DNA from: Sphingomonas nostoxanthinifaciens
GTDB taxonomy: Bacteria > Pseudomonadota > Alphaproteobacteria > Sphingomonadales > Sphingomonadaceae
DNA length: 64,000 bases
Assembly: GCF_019930585.1 (NCBI RefSeq)
Contig: NZ_CP082839.1
Span: 3,096,001 to 3,160,000 of the forward strand
Direction: 5' to 3'
Position 1 is the stretch's first letter. Each line of letters opens with the position of its first letter. Of the stretch, positions 8,750 through 17,082 are shown piece after piece. The translations under genes and the position numbers were made by a program. The notes beneath the pieces are model-generated. The model worked only from the letters and a program-made list of their open reading frames with translations. It searched no databases and had not been told where the DNA came from.

Positions 8750-9715
8750 CTAGCCCTTGAACCAGCGTGCAGCGGCGAACCATGCGGCGATCGCCAGCGC
8801 CAGGATCAGGCACAGCGCGCAGACCGCATCGAACGCCCATGGCGCATGCGAACCGGGAATGCCCTCGACGTTCATGCCGAGCAGCCCGGTGATGAAGGTC
8901 AGCGGCAGGAAGATCAGCGCGACGATCGAAAGCAGCAGCGCGCGATTTTCGATCTGCTCGGACCTGAGATCGGTCAATTGCTCGTGAATCAGCGCCGCGC
9001 GCTCGCGCACCGCTTCCAGTTCCTCGGCCATGCGCGCGAACCGGTCGGCCGCCTCGCGCAGGTGGACGCGATCGTCGTCGTCCAGCCAGGGCACGCCCAG
9101 CGCGGCCAGATTGACCAGCGCCTCGCGCTGCGGCGCGACGAACCGGCGATAGCCGATCGCGTCGGCGCGCGCCTCCGCGATCCGCCGGCGCGTCTCGAAC
9201 GCCCGCTTGGGTTCGAGCACCACCTCGCAATCGTCGACCAGATCGCCGAGCTCGGCGATGACCGGGTCGACCCGCTTGGTGATGATCAGTGCGAGGTGCG
9301 AGATCAGGTCGCCCGGATCGCGGATCTCGCCATGCTCCATCTGCTCGCGCAGCACGTCGAGCCCATCGATGCGATGGAGGCTGACCGAGACCGCCCGCCC
9401 CTGTTCCACCCAGACGCGGATCGAAACGAAGCGGTCGTCGCCGTCGTCGCCCTCGACGGCGGGCCCGCGCAGATTGATGAGCGCGCCATGGGCGATGCCC
9501 TCGGAACGCGGGCGGGTCTCGACCGCGGTCAATGCGTAGACCACCGTCTGCGGCATGCCGCCGTGCGCCTGCAGCCATTGCAGCGTCTCGGGGGCGTTGC
9601 CGTCGAGATGGATCCACACGAATGCCGCCTCGGCCGGAGGCTGGGCGCAGGCCGCACCCGGATCGACCGACCTGACCTGACCGTCCGCGCACAATGCCAA
9701 TGCCCAGTGATTCAT
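8750..9715 (-). CDS. CorA/ZntB-family divalent metal transporter
   Basis: A 321-residue member of the CorA family. A long cytoplasmic N-terminal domain (FVWIHLDGN..., HGALINLRG) is followed by helices and two C-terminal membrane segments joined by the pore signature GMNVEGIPG. The variable residues after GMN and the N-terminal type resemble ZntB-like zinc/proton channels more than magnesium CorA, but this is inference. Start 9715 is preferred because its ATG overlaps the upstream stop (ATGA); a second ATG at 9727 is possible. It is the last gene of the argH-lysA-galU operon. Confidence 0.88.
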   Translation of the reverse strand: MNHWALALCADGQVRSVDPGAACAQPPAEAAFVWIHLDGNAPETLQWLQAHGGMPQTVVYALTAVETRPRSEGIAHGALINLRGPAVEGDDGDDRFVSIRVWVEQGRAVSVSLHRIDGLDVLREQMEHGEIRDPGDLISHLALIITKRVDPVIAELGDLVDDCEVVLEPKRAFETRRRIAEARADAIGYRRFVAPQREALVNLAALGVPWLDDDDRVHLREAADRFARMAEELEAVRERAALIHEQLTDLRSEQIENRALLLSIVALIFLPLTFITGLLGMNVEGIPGSHAPWAFDAVCALCLILALAIAAWFAAARWFKG

Positions 9716-10452
9716 CGCGGCTTCCACAACAGGTCGAGGTTCAGACCCGGCGGGGCCAACGCGGGCGCCGGGCCGGCGATCCGTTCCGCATCGGCCCGAG
9801 CGCGATCGAGGATGCGTGACGATATCAGCGGATCGTGGAAGATACGGTCAGCCTGGCCGAGCAGGCGCGCAGCGCGAAGCGTGAGGTCGTCGGGATCGGG
9901 CGACGCGATCGCGATCCGCTCGATGCGATCGACCGGCGCGAAGTCGAGCGCGACGGCGGGCGTGGCATGCTCCGCCAGCGCATCGAGCGCGCCGCCCTCC
10001 CCCAGCAGCGCGCCGATTGCCTGTCGCCGCGCGCCGGCATCGGGATAGCGCGCGCGCAGCGCCGCCCGCGCAGCGTGCAGCGCCTCGGCGAGCCGACCAA
10101 GACCGGGTGGCAGGATCGTCTCGAGCCGCTGGCGCAACGCCGCCGCAAGCCCGGCAGAGACGCCGCCGGTGCCGATCGCGACCAGCACCGGCGCGCGATC
10201 GACGATCGCCGGCAGGGTGAAGTCGCACAGCGCGACGCGGTCGACCGCGTTGACGAGGATGCCGCGCGCCTTCAGCCGGGCGACTGCGGCATCGTCGTCG
10301 ACGACGATCGCGAGCGCGGCCTGCGCGTCTTCGCCGACAGCCACCCCGCCCGCGCGCTCGATCAATCGACGCTTGGCTTCGGCCGCCGGGCCCTGCCCGA
10401 TCAGGATGACCGGGCGCCCGGCGAGGCGGACGAAGATCGGCAGATCGGCCAT
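9712..10452 (-). CDS. precorrin-2 dehydrogenase / sirohydrochlorin ferrochelatase (CysG N-terminal type)
   Basis: A 246-residue protein matching the first half of siroheme synthase. An N-terminal Rossmann domain, LPIFVRLAGRPVILIGQGPA followed by EAKRRLIERAG, binds NAD. VNAVDRVALCDFTLPAIVDR holds the acidic residue region used for oxidation and iron insertion. GTGGVSAGLAAALRQRLE replaces the usual GxSP type helix start. The methyltransferase (SUMT) domain is absent, so uroporphyrinogen methylation must come from another gene. It lies 32 bases after galU and overlaps corA by ATGA. The function is siroheme synthesis for sulfite/nitrite reductases. Confidence 0.85.
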   Translation of the reverse strand: MADLPIFVRLAGRPVILIGQGPAAEAKRRLIERAGGVAVGEDAQAALAIVVDDDAAVARLKARGILVNAVDRVALCDFTLPAIVDRAPVLVAIGTGGVSAGLAAALRQRLETILPPGLGRLAEALHAARAALRARYPDAGARRQAIGALLGEGGALDALAEHATPAVALDFAPVDRIERIAIASPDPDDLTLRAARLLGQADRIFHDPLISSRILDRARADAERIAGPAPALAPPGLNLDLLWKPR

Positions 10453-10484
10453 GTCCCCTCCGTCGGTGCCGGGGCGACCGCGGG

Positions 10485-11357
10485 TCAGATCGTCCGCGCG
10501 TAAGCCCGGATCGTGTCGGCGATGTCGGGCCGCTCCAGCGCCAGCGCGAGGTTGGCGATGATGAAGCCGGCCTTCTCGCCGCAATCATGCCGGGCGCCGT
10601 CGAACGTCTGGGCGTGGAACGGCTGGACGCCGATCAGCTCGGCCATCGCATCGGTCAGCTGGATCTCGCCGCCCGCGCCCTTCTTGCCCGCATCGAGCAC
10701 CTTCAGCACCTCGGGCTGGAGAATGTAACGGCCGACGACCGCGAGGCGCGACGGCGCGACCTCGCGCTTCGGCTTCTCGACCATGCCCTTCACCTCGGTC
10801 ACCGCGCCCTCGGCCGCGCCGGGATCGATCACGCCGTAACGGTGGACATGCTCCTCGGGCACTTCGAGCACCGAGATGACGTTGCCGCCCTTCGCTTCGT
10901 AGGTGCGGTTCATTTGCGCGAGGCACGGGTCGGCCGGGTTCCACAGCAATTCGTCGGGCAGCAGCACCGCGAATGGCTCGTCGCCGATCAGGTGGCGCGC
11001 GCACCAAACGGCGTGGCCGAGCCCCGCCATCTCCTGCTGGCGCACGAAGGCGGCCTGGCCGGGCTTGAGGCGGGTCTTGCCGAGCGCGTTCAGGATCTCG
11101 GTCTTGCCCTTGGCTTCCAGATCGGTCTCGATCTCGAACTGCCGGTCGAAATAATCCTCGATCGTGCCCTTGCCGCGACCGGTGACGAAGATCAGCTGGT
11201 CGATCCCCGCCGCCAGCGCCTCGTCGACCGCATATTGGATCAGGGGCTGGTCGACCACCGGCAGCAATTCCTTCGGCACCGCCTTGGTGGCGGGCAGGAA
11301 GCGGGTGCCGAAACCGGCAACCGGGAACACGGCCTTCCGCACGGGCTTGGTCGTCAT
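10485..11357 (-). CDS. galU: UTP--glucose-1-phosphate uridylyltransferase
   Basis: A 290-residue nucleotidyltransferase of the usual GalU length. It begins KAVFPVAGFGTRFLPATKAV, the nucleotide-binding loop, followed by PKELLPVVDQPLIQYAVDEA. Further marks are AVWCARHLIGDEPFAVLLPDE, VEKPKREVAPS and the C-terminal DCGEKAGFIIANLALAL. It makes UDP-glucose for exopolysaccharide, LPS and glycolipid synthesis. Its ATG at 11357 overlaps the lysA stop (ATGA). The placement of a sugar-nucleotide gene within an amino-acid operon is unusual but tight. Confidence 0.96.
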   Translation of the reverse strand: MTTKPVRKAVFPVAGFGTRFLPATKAVPKELLPVVDQPLIQYAVDEALAAGIDQLIFVTGRGKGTIEDYFDRQFEIETDLEAKGKTEILNALGKTRLKPGQAAFVRQQEMAGLGHAVWCARHLIGDEPFAVLLPDELLWNPADPCLAQMNRTYEAKGGNVISVLEVPEEHVHRYGVIDPGAAEGAVTEVKGMVEKPKREVAPSRLAVVGRYILQPEVLKVLDAGKKGAGGEIQLTDAMAELIGVQPFHAQTFDGARHDCGEKAGFIIANLALALERPDIADTIRAYARTI

Positions 11358-12628
11358 GCTGGTTCGTCCTCCATCCAGGGGGGCAATCGATCGGCGGCGA
11401 GCAATGCCTCGATCGGCTGGCGATCGCGCACTACCGCCCAATTGTTACCGGAGACCATAATCTCCGGCACCAGTCCACGGCTATTGTAGGTGCCGGCCAT
11501 CGTCGCGCCATAGGCACCGGCGGTCATGAAGGCGACCAGATCGCCCTCCGCCACGCGCTCCATCTCGCGACCGCGGGCGAAGGTGTCGCCGGTCTCGCAG
11601 ATCGGGCCGACGATGTTGGCGGTGAAGCGCGCGCCCGACGGCGCCGCCGCGCGCACGGTATGCCATGCATCGTAAAGGCTGGGGCGCATCAGATCGTTCA
11701 TGCCGGCATCGACCACGACGAAGGGATATTCCACCCCTTCCTTCACCCGCACCACGCGTGCGATCAGCACGCCGGCATTGCCGACGATGACGCGGCCGGG
11801 CTCGAAGATCAGCCGCACGTCCCAGCCCGCCGTCACCTCCGCCACCATCGCGCCGTAGCTGGCGGGATCGGGCGGCACCGGCACCGCCGGATTGTAGGGA
11901 ACGCCGAGGCCGCCGCCGAGATCGGCGGTGGCGATCGCATGCCCTTCGGCGCGCAGCCGCTGGATCAGCCGCCCGATCCGCTCGAACGCGGCGCGGCTGG
12001 GGGCGAGATCGGTCAGCTGGCTGCCGATATGGACCGCGACGCCGCGGATCGCGAGGCCGGGCAAGGCCGCCGCCTCGGCATAGGCCGCGCTCGCGCGATC
12101 ATAGGCGATGCCGAACTTGTCGTCGGCGCGGCCGGTCGAGATCTTGCTGTGCGTGCCCGCATCGACATTGGGGTTGATGCGGAAGGCGATCGGCGCCTTG
12201 CCGCCGCGCGCCGCAGCGACGGCCGAAAGGGTGCGCAGCTCCTCCAGCGATTCGACGTTGAACTGGCCGATGCCCGCATCGAGCGCGAGCGCCATCTCCT
12301 CGGCGGTCTTGCCGACGCCGGAGAAGACGATCTTCGCGGCCGGAACGCCCGCCGCCAGCGCGCGGCGCAACTCGCCGCCCGACACGACGTCGGCGCCCAG
12401 GCCCGCCCGCGCGAGCGTCGCCAGCACCGCGGCATTGGGGTTGGCCTTGACCGCGAACGCGATCCACGGATCGGCGAGCGCCGCCAGCGCGTCGCGGAAG
12501 ACGCGAACGTGGCGCTCGATCGTCGCGGTCGAATAGACGTAGGCAGGCGTGCCGACCGCATCGGCGATCGCCGCCAGCGGCACGTCCTCGGCGTGGAGCA
12601 CGCCGTCCTTGAGATCGAAATGGTCCAT
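11354..12628 (-). CDS. lysA: diaminopimelate decarboxylase
   Basis: A 424-residue PLP-dependent fold III decarboxylase that catalyses the last step of lysine synthesis. FAVKANPNAAVL carries the Schiff-base lysine, HIGSQLTDL and DLGGGLGVPY are the barrel motifs, FEPGRVIVGNAGVL binds phosphate, and GPICETGDTFARGR carries the active-site cysteine/glutamate. The start MDHFDLKDGVLHAEDV is the family's usual N-terminus. It is one base from the upstream small lipoprotein stop and overlaps galU by four bases. Expression is therefore coupled to argH. Confidence 0.97.
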   Translation of the reverse strand: MDHFDLKDGVLHAEDVPLAAIADAVGTPAYVYSTATIERHVRVFRDALAALADPWIAFAVKANPNAAVLATLARAGLGADVVSGGELRRALAAGVPAAKIVFSGVGKTAEEMALALDAGIGQFNVESLEELRTLSAVAAARGGKAPIAFRINPNVDAGTHSKISTGRADDKFGIAYDRASAAYAEAAALPGLAIRGVAVHIGSQLTDLAPSRAAFERIGRLIQRLRAEGHAIATADLGGGLGVPYNPAVPVPPDPASYGAMVAEVTAGWDVRLIFEPGRVIVGNAGVLIARVVRVKEGVEYPFVVVDAGMNDLMRPSLYDAWHTVRAAAPSGARFTANIVGPICETGDTFARGREMERVAEGDLVAFMTAGAYGATMAGTYNSRGLVPEIMVSGNNWAVVRDRQPIEALLAADRLPPWMEDEPA

Positions 12629-12629
12629 G

Positions 12630-12878
12630 TCAGCGCGGCGGCAGATCGAAGCGATCGTCGGGGCGCGGCTGCGACTTGATGAGCAGCTCGTCGCTTCGCC
12701 CGGGCCGCTCGTGCGCCGACGGAAGCAGCAGCTCGTCAGCGTTCAGCACGCCGGGCGCGGTCGCGGCCTTGACCGGCAGATGCCGGCCGGGACGCGGCGT
12801 CAACGCCTGCTCGTCACCGCACCCGGCGAGGAGCAACAATGCGGCCAGACCGCTCACCGTCAGGGCGACTGTCCTCAC
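12630..12878 (-). CDS. small LptM-like lipoprotein
   Basis: An 82-residue protein starting with GTG. The signal sequence [20 protein letters not shown] ends in a clear lipobox (LAGC), and [16 protein letters not shown] right after the cysteine resembles the CGxxGPLxxP start of LptM/YifL lipoproteins, which help assemble the LPS translocon. The remainder is polar and low-complexity. The GTG overlaps the argH stop (GTGA) and its stop lies one base before lysA. The same spot next to lysA is used by LptM-like genes in other proteobacteria, which supports the assignment; the tail is longer than in E. coli. Confidence 0.72.
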   Translation of the reverse strand: MRTVALTVSGLAALLLLAGCGDEQALTPRPGRHLPVKAATAPGVLNADELLLPSAHERPGRSDELLIKSQPRPDDRFDLPPR

Positions 12879-14269
12879 GCCGCAACCCCCAATGCAGCCT
12901 TCGCCGCGGCGATGCGCGCGCGCACCTGATCGGGCGCGGTGCCGCCATGGCTGGTGCGGCTGGCAACCGAGGCATCGACCGTCAGCACCGAATAAACGCG
13001 TTCGTCGATGCGGGGATCGATCTGCCGAAGCGCGTCGAGGGGCAGCGCCGCCAGCGCCACGCCTTCGCGCTCCGCCAGCTTCACCGCATGACCGGTGATG
13101 TGGTGCGCCTCGCGGAACGGGATGCCGCCCTCGCGCACCAGCCAGTCGGCGAGGTCGGTCGCGGTCGAGAAGCCCGCCTCCGCCGCCGCGCGCATCCGCT
13201 CGGGCACGAAACGCGTCGTCTCGACCATGCCGGTCATCGCCGCGATCGACAATGCGAGCAGATCGTGCGCCTCGAACACCGGCGGCTTGTCGTCCTGCAT
13301 GTCCTTCGAATAGGCCAAAGGCAGGCCCTTCATCGTCATCGTCAGCGCCACCATGCAGCCGGCAATCCGCCCCGAATGACCGCGCACCAGTTCGGCCGCG
13401 TCGGGGTTGCGCTTCTGCGGCATGATCGAGCTGCCGGTCGAATAAGCGTCGGGCAGGCTGACGAAGCCGAACGGCTGGCTCGCCCAGATCACGAACTCCT
13501 CCGCCATGCGGCTGAGGTGCAGCGCGCATTGCGTCGCGGACATCAGGTAATCGAGCGCGAAATCGCGATCGGACACGCTGTCGAGGCTGTTGTCGGTCGG
13601 CCCGTCGAAGCCGAGCGCCTGCGCCGTCGCGTGGCGATCGACCGGAAAGCCGGTGCCGGCGAGCGCCGCGCTGCCCAGCGGGCTGCGATTCATCCGCACG
13701 CGCGCATCGGCGAAGCGCGACCGGTCGCGCCCCGCCATCTCGTACCACGCCATCAGATGGTGGCCGAGCGTCACCGGCTGCGCCACCTGCAGGTGGGTGA
13801 AGCCGGGCATGATCGTCGCGGCATGCTCCTCCGCACGCACCAGCAGCGCGCGCTGGAACGCCTCCAGCCCCGCCAGCACCGCGTCGATCGCGTCGCGCAC
13901 CCACAGGCGGAAATCGGTCGCGACCTGATCGTTGCGCGAGCGCGCGGTGTGCAGCCGCCCGGCGTCGGGGCCGATCAGCGCGGAGAGCTTGCTCTCCACC
14001 GTCATGTGGATGTCTTCGAGCGCCAGATCCTCGGGCGGGCCCTCCGCCTCGTACAGCGCGGCGATCTCGGCGAGGCCGCCGTCGATCGCGCTCACCGCGT
14101 CCGCATCGACGATGCCCTGCGCCGCCAGCATCGCGGCATGTGCGCGGCTGCCGGCGATATCCTGCCGCCACAACCTTTTGTCGAACGGAATGGAAGCGTT
14201 GATTTCGCGCATGATCGCGCTAGGCCCTTCGGCGAACCGCCCGCCCCACATCGCATTGGAACCCGACAT
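12875..14269 (-). CDS. argH: argininosuccinate lyase
   Basis: A 464-residue member of the fumarase/aspartase superfamily that splits argininosuccinate into arginine and fumarate. [20 protein letters not shown] is the standard start of the enzyme core; [18 protein letters not shown] and the signature [12 protein letters not shown] are present, along with [20 protein letters not shown]. The ATG at 14269 ([10 protein letters not shown]) adds six residues; an ATG at 14251 would give the canonical MWGGRF start. It is the first gene of a six-gene operon. Its start codon overlaps that of the divergent TlpA-like gene in the palindrome CATG. Confidence 0.96.
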   Translation of the reverse strand: MSGSNAMWGGRFAEGPSAIMREINASIPFDKRLWRQDIAGSRAHAAMLAAQGIVDADAVSAIDGGLAEIAALYEAEGPPEDLALEDIHMTVESKLSALIGPDAGRLHTARSRNDQVATDFRLWVRDAIDAVLAGLEAFQRALLVRAEEHAATIMPGFTHLQVAQPVTLGHHLMAWYEMAGRDRSRFADARVRMNRSPLGSAALAGTGFPVDRHATAQALGFDGPTDNSLDSVSDRDFALDYLMSATQCALHLSRMAEEFVIWASQPFGFVSLPDAYSTGSSIMPQKRNPDAAELVRGHSGRIAGCMVALTMTMKGLPLAYSKDMQDDKPPVFEAHDLLALSIAAMTGMVETTRFVPERMRAAAEAGFSTATDLADWLVREGGIPFREAHHITGHAVKLAEREGVALAALPLDALRQIDPRIDERVYSVLTVDASVASRTSHGGTAPDQVRARIAAAKAALGVAA

Positions 14270-14837
14270 GGCGCGATTTGCCCTGCTTTCTCTGACGACC
14301 CTGGCCCTGATGGGCGGCTGCCATAAGCAGGAGGCCCCGGCCCCGCAAGCGCAGCAGCAGGCCGCCCCGACCCCCGAGCCCGCCGCCCCCGCGCTGGCGG
14401 TGGTCACCGACGACAAGGGCAAGGCTTTGCCCGCGGCCGAGATCAAGACGCTCGACGGCACTGCGGTCAAGCTGGCCGACCTCAAGGGCAAGCCATTGCT
14501 CGTCAACCTGTGGGCGACGTGGTGCGTGCCGTGCGTGAAGGAATTGCCGACGCTCGACGCGCTGGCGGCGCAGCAGGCGGGCAAGCTGCAGGTGGTCGCG
14601 GTCAGCCAGGATCTGGAGGGCGCGCGCGTGGTGGCGCCGTTCGTGGCGAAGCGCGGCTTCAAGACGCTGAAGCCCTATCTCGACACCTCGAACGCGCTGA
14701 TGCTGGCGCTGAAGGAGGAAGGCCTGCCGGTCACGATCCTCTACGGCGCCGACGGCAAGGAAGTGTGGCGCCTGCGCGGCGACCTCGACTGGACCGGCGC
14801 CAAGGCGAAGGAATTGCTGGCGCAAGCCGGGGTCTGA
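14268..14837 (+). CDS. TlpA-like thioredoxin-fold lipoprotein
   Basis: A 189-residue protein with a lipoprotein signal ([18 protein letters not shown]; Cys18), a Pro/Gln/Ala-rich linker to about residue 45 and a thioredoxin domain with the active site WATWCVPC (Cys86 and Cys89). The [20 protein letters not shown] strand contains the cis-Pro region. Such TlpA/ResA proteins reduce periplasmic disulfides, often for cytochrome c or oxidase maturation. No cytochrome gene is adjacent. Its ATG sits on the divergent argH start codon, so its promoter must lie inside argH coding sequence or the start is further downstream. Confidence 0.9.
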   Translation: MARFALLSLTTLALMGGCHKQEAPAPQAQQQAAPTPEPAAPALAVVTDDKGKALPAAEIKTLDGTAVKLADLKGKPLLVNLWATWCVPCVKELPTLDALAAQQAGKLQVVAVSQDLEGARVVAPFVAKRGFKTLKPYLDTSNALMLALKEEGLPVTILYGADGKEVWRLRGDLDWTGAKAKELLAQAGV

Positions 14838-14883
14838 TTACGACCCGCCGCAAACGCACGGCGGGCGCCACCCTGCTTAATAA

Positions 14884-14970
14884 CGTCATCCCGGACGTGA
14901 TCCGGGATCCAGCTTCTTCTTTCTTCACCGGCAAAGGTAAGCCGGACCCCGAATCAAGTCCGGGGTGACG
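14884..14970. repeat. class A paired palindromic repeat (copy 1)
   Basis: Two related palindromes face each other: CGTCATCCCGGACGTGATCC... and ...ATCAAGTCCGGGGTGACG, with AGCTTCTTC at the edge of the spacer. The pattern recurs eight times in the window. It lies between the convergent TlpA-like and YunG-like genes. Confidence 0.88.
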
Positions 14971-15018
14971 CGGGAAATCGACGTCTGAATGTGGTCGGAA
15001 GCGTCACTTGCGAAGCGG

Positions 15019-15501
15019 CTAATCCTGATTTCCAGCGAGATGGCCCAGCACACGCTGGAGCAGCAGCGCGCACCTTTCCCTGGCTCGCTCGCTGTCTCCC
15101 AGCGAATTGCGGTCGAGTATTAAGAAGTTTCGCACCACCGACCCGGCAGGAAATTGCTCCCAGCTCAGATCGAGCCATTTGGCTTCCCCGGCCATACCGC
15201 GGACGTTCCAGAAATGCTGTTCGACACTGCTCCCGGTCCAGACTTCGCCCTTGGCGATCTCATACTCGGGATAGAACCACTGTACGACGCGAGAGGTCGG
15301 GTAGCACTGGCCGAAAGCTGGATTACCGGGGCGGGTCACGCCCTGATACGAGGTCAGATGGTCCCAAGAGGCTTCCAGCGCCCGCGTCAGGGCCGGCAGA
15401 TCGACCGAGCCCGGGTTAGCGATGGGGGAAATGCATCGCTGCTGCATGAAGAGGTGATCGCTCGAACTGCCAATGTTTGCAACCGGGACGAAAGCAGCCA
15501 T
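15019..15501 (-). CDS. YunG-like protein of unknown function
   Basis: A 160-residue protein from the ATG at 15501; ATG 15447 (MQQRCISP) is an alternative. The upstream extension of the open frame encodes only the neighbouring repeat and was discarded. Residues such as LTRALEASWDHLTSY, GQCYPTSRVVQWFYPEYEI, EQHFWN and AKWLDLSWEQFPAG match the layout of the YunG family (Cys, His and Asp in order), an uncharacterised group that looks like a cysteine hydrolase fold. Base composition is more AT-rich than in the neighbours, and paired repeats of the same class lie on both sides, suggesting acquisition. The function is unknown. Confidence 0.7.
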   Translation of the reverse strand: MAAFVPVANIGSSSDHLFMQQRCISPIANPGSVDLPALTRALEASWDHLTSYQGVTRPGNPAFGQCYPTSRVVQWFYPEYEIAKGEVWTGSSVEQHFWNVRGMAGEAKWLDLSWEQFPAGSVVRNFLILDRNSLGDSERARERCALLLQRVLGHLAGNQD

Positions 15502-15506
15502 GCTCT

Positions 15507-15595
15507 CGTCATCCCGGGCCTGATACCGGGGGGTCCGATTGCCTTCGCCGATGAAGAAAAAAGAAGCTGGACCCCGGATCAAGTCCGGGGTGACG
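15507..15595. repeat. class A paired palindromic repeat (copy 2)
   Basis: CGTCATCCCGGGCCTGATACCGGG opens the pair (first 20 bases: CGTCATCCCGGGCCTGATAC) and AAGAAGCTGGACCCCGGATC leads into the closing AAGTCCGGGGTGACG. It abuts the start of the YunG-like gene. Confidence 0.88.
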
Positions 15596-15734
15596 ACTGA
15601 ATCGAAGTCTGCGTTAGCGAAAGCGACCTGTATCGCTGCTGCGCCAAACAGCTTCAGCAGCCGGACAGGGTATGGCGCTGGCCGCCGCGCAGATTACTGG
15701 CTAACGATGCGCCCGGGAGCAACGGGACACGTAG

Positions 15735-16913
15735 ATGGCAGACTTGGTTGCGAGCGATATTGCGGCGGTGGCCCGCATCGACGCCGTGCCATCCATCCTC
15801 GAAATTGCCTGTCGGATCACCGGCCTTCGCTTCGCCGCCGTAGCGCGTGTCACCGATACGAGTTGGATCGCCTGCGCGGTGCGGGACGAGATCGACTTCG
15901 GGCTCGAGGTCGGCGGCTCGCTCGATCTCAAGACGACGATCTGCGACGAGATCCGGGACTCGCGCAGAGGCGTGATCATCGACCATGTCTCGGAAGACCC
16001 CGTTTTCCGCGATCATCATACCCCGCGCCGCTATGGCTTCGAAAGCTATATCTCGATCCCGATCCTTAGGCGCGACGGCAGCTTCTTCGGAACCTTGTGC
16101 GCGCTGGATCCGCTTCCCGCCAAGCTTTCCGCCCCGGATATCGTCGGCACGTTCGAGAATTTTGCGCGACTGATCGGGCTCCAGCTCGACCTTCAGGACG
16201 ACATGGCGCGCAAGGATACGTTGTTGGCGGATGCCGATCGGTCCACGGAAATCCGGGAGCGGTTCATTGCGATCCTGGGGCACGATCTCCGCAATCCGGT
16301 CGCGGCGATCGATGCCGGCACGACCATGCTCGGCAGAATCGTGCAGGATGCGAAGGGTGCCTCGATCCTCGCGCAAATGAAGCAGAGTACGCGGCGCATC
16401 GGCGCGCTGATCGAGGATTTGCTGGATTTTGCACGCGGACGCCTCGGCAGCGGACTGACGCTCGACACAGCGCCCATGCTGACGCTCGCAACGCCCATCG
16501 AGCAGGTCGTTGCCGAACTGCAGCTGGTGCATCCCGATCGTCCGATCGACGTGCACATTGCACTGGACGAGCCGGTTACGTGTGACGTGGCGCGGATCGG
16601 CCAGCTCCTGTCCAACCTCGTCGGGAACGCGCTCACACACGGCGCGCCCGATGAGCCCGTAAAAGTCAGCGCCGAAAGCAAGGAGGGGGTGTTCCGTCTC
16701 ATGGTCGTCAACGGCGGCCCGACGATCCCTCCGGACATCATGCCGACGCTTTTCCAGCCGTTCACGCGCTCCGCCGAGGGATCTTCGCGCAATGGGCTGG
16801 GGCTCGGCCTCTTCATCGCAAGCGAGATCGCGAAAGCACATGGGGGTACGATCGAGGCAATCTGCGCCGACGGCGAAACGCGCTTCGTCCTGACCATGCC
16901 CTGCGCCTGTTGA
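15735..16913 (+). CDS. GAF-domain sensor histidine kinase
   Basis: A 392-residue soluble kinase. A GAF domain covers about residues 15-155 (LRFAAVARVTDTSWIACAVRD, GFESYISIPILRRDGSFFGT). The dimerisation/phosphoacceptor helix follows, with H-box FIAILGHDLRNPVAAI (His183), then a HATPase domain with N-box QLLSNLVGNALTHGAP (about 290-305) and G-box NGLGLGLFIAS. No transmembrane segment is visible, so it senses a cytoplasmic signal. There is no response regulator nearby, so it is an orphan kinase. The GAF sequence is of the type found in sphingomonad light/stress-related kinases, but the ligand is unknown. Confidence 0.93.
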   Translation: MADLVASDIAAVARIDAVPSILEIACRITGLRFAAVARVTDTSWIACAVRDEIDFGLEVGGSLDLKTTICDEIRDSRRGVIIDHVSEDPVFRDHHTPRRYGFESYISIPILRRDGSFFGTLCALDPLPAKLSAPDIVGTFENFARLIGLQLDLQDDMARKDTLLADADRSTEIRERFIAILGHDLRNPVAAIDAGTTMLGRIVQDAKGASILAQMKQSTRRIGALIEDLLDFARGRLGSGLTLDTAPMLTLATPIEQVVAELQLVHPDRPIDVHIALDEPVTCDVARIGQLLSNLVGNALTHGAPDEPVKVSAESKEGVFRLMVVNGGPTIPPDIMPTLFQPFTRSAEGSSRNGLGLGLFIASEIAKAHGGTIEAICADGETRFVLTMPCAC

Positions 16914-17082
16914 TCGCGAGACGGCGACGCTGGTCGCCGCGCTGGCTTCCGGGCGATACGCGATCGCAACGACCGGGCCTCACGCTCCGATCACCCACCG
17001 TCGGATAGGGTGGCCGAAGCGACCGTTGGCCTTGCGGTGCAACGCCGCGGTCCCGGCATGATCCGGAACCACGGCGGCGCCA

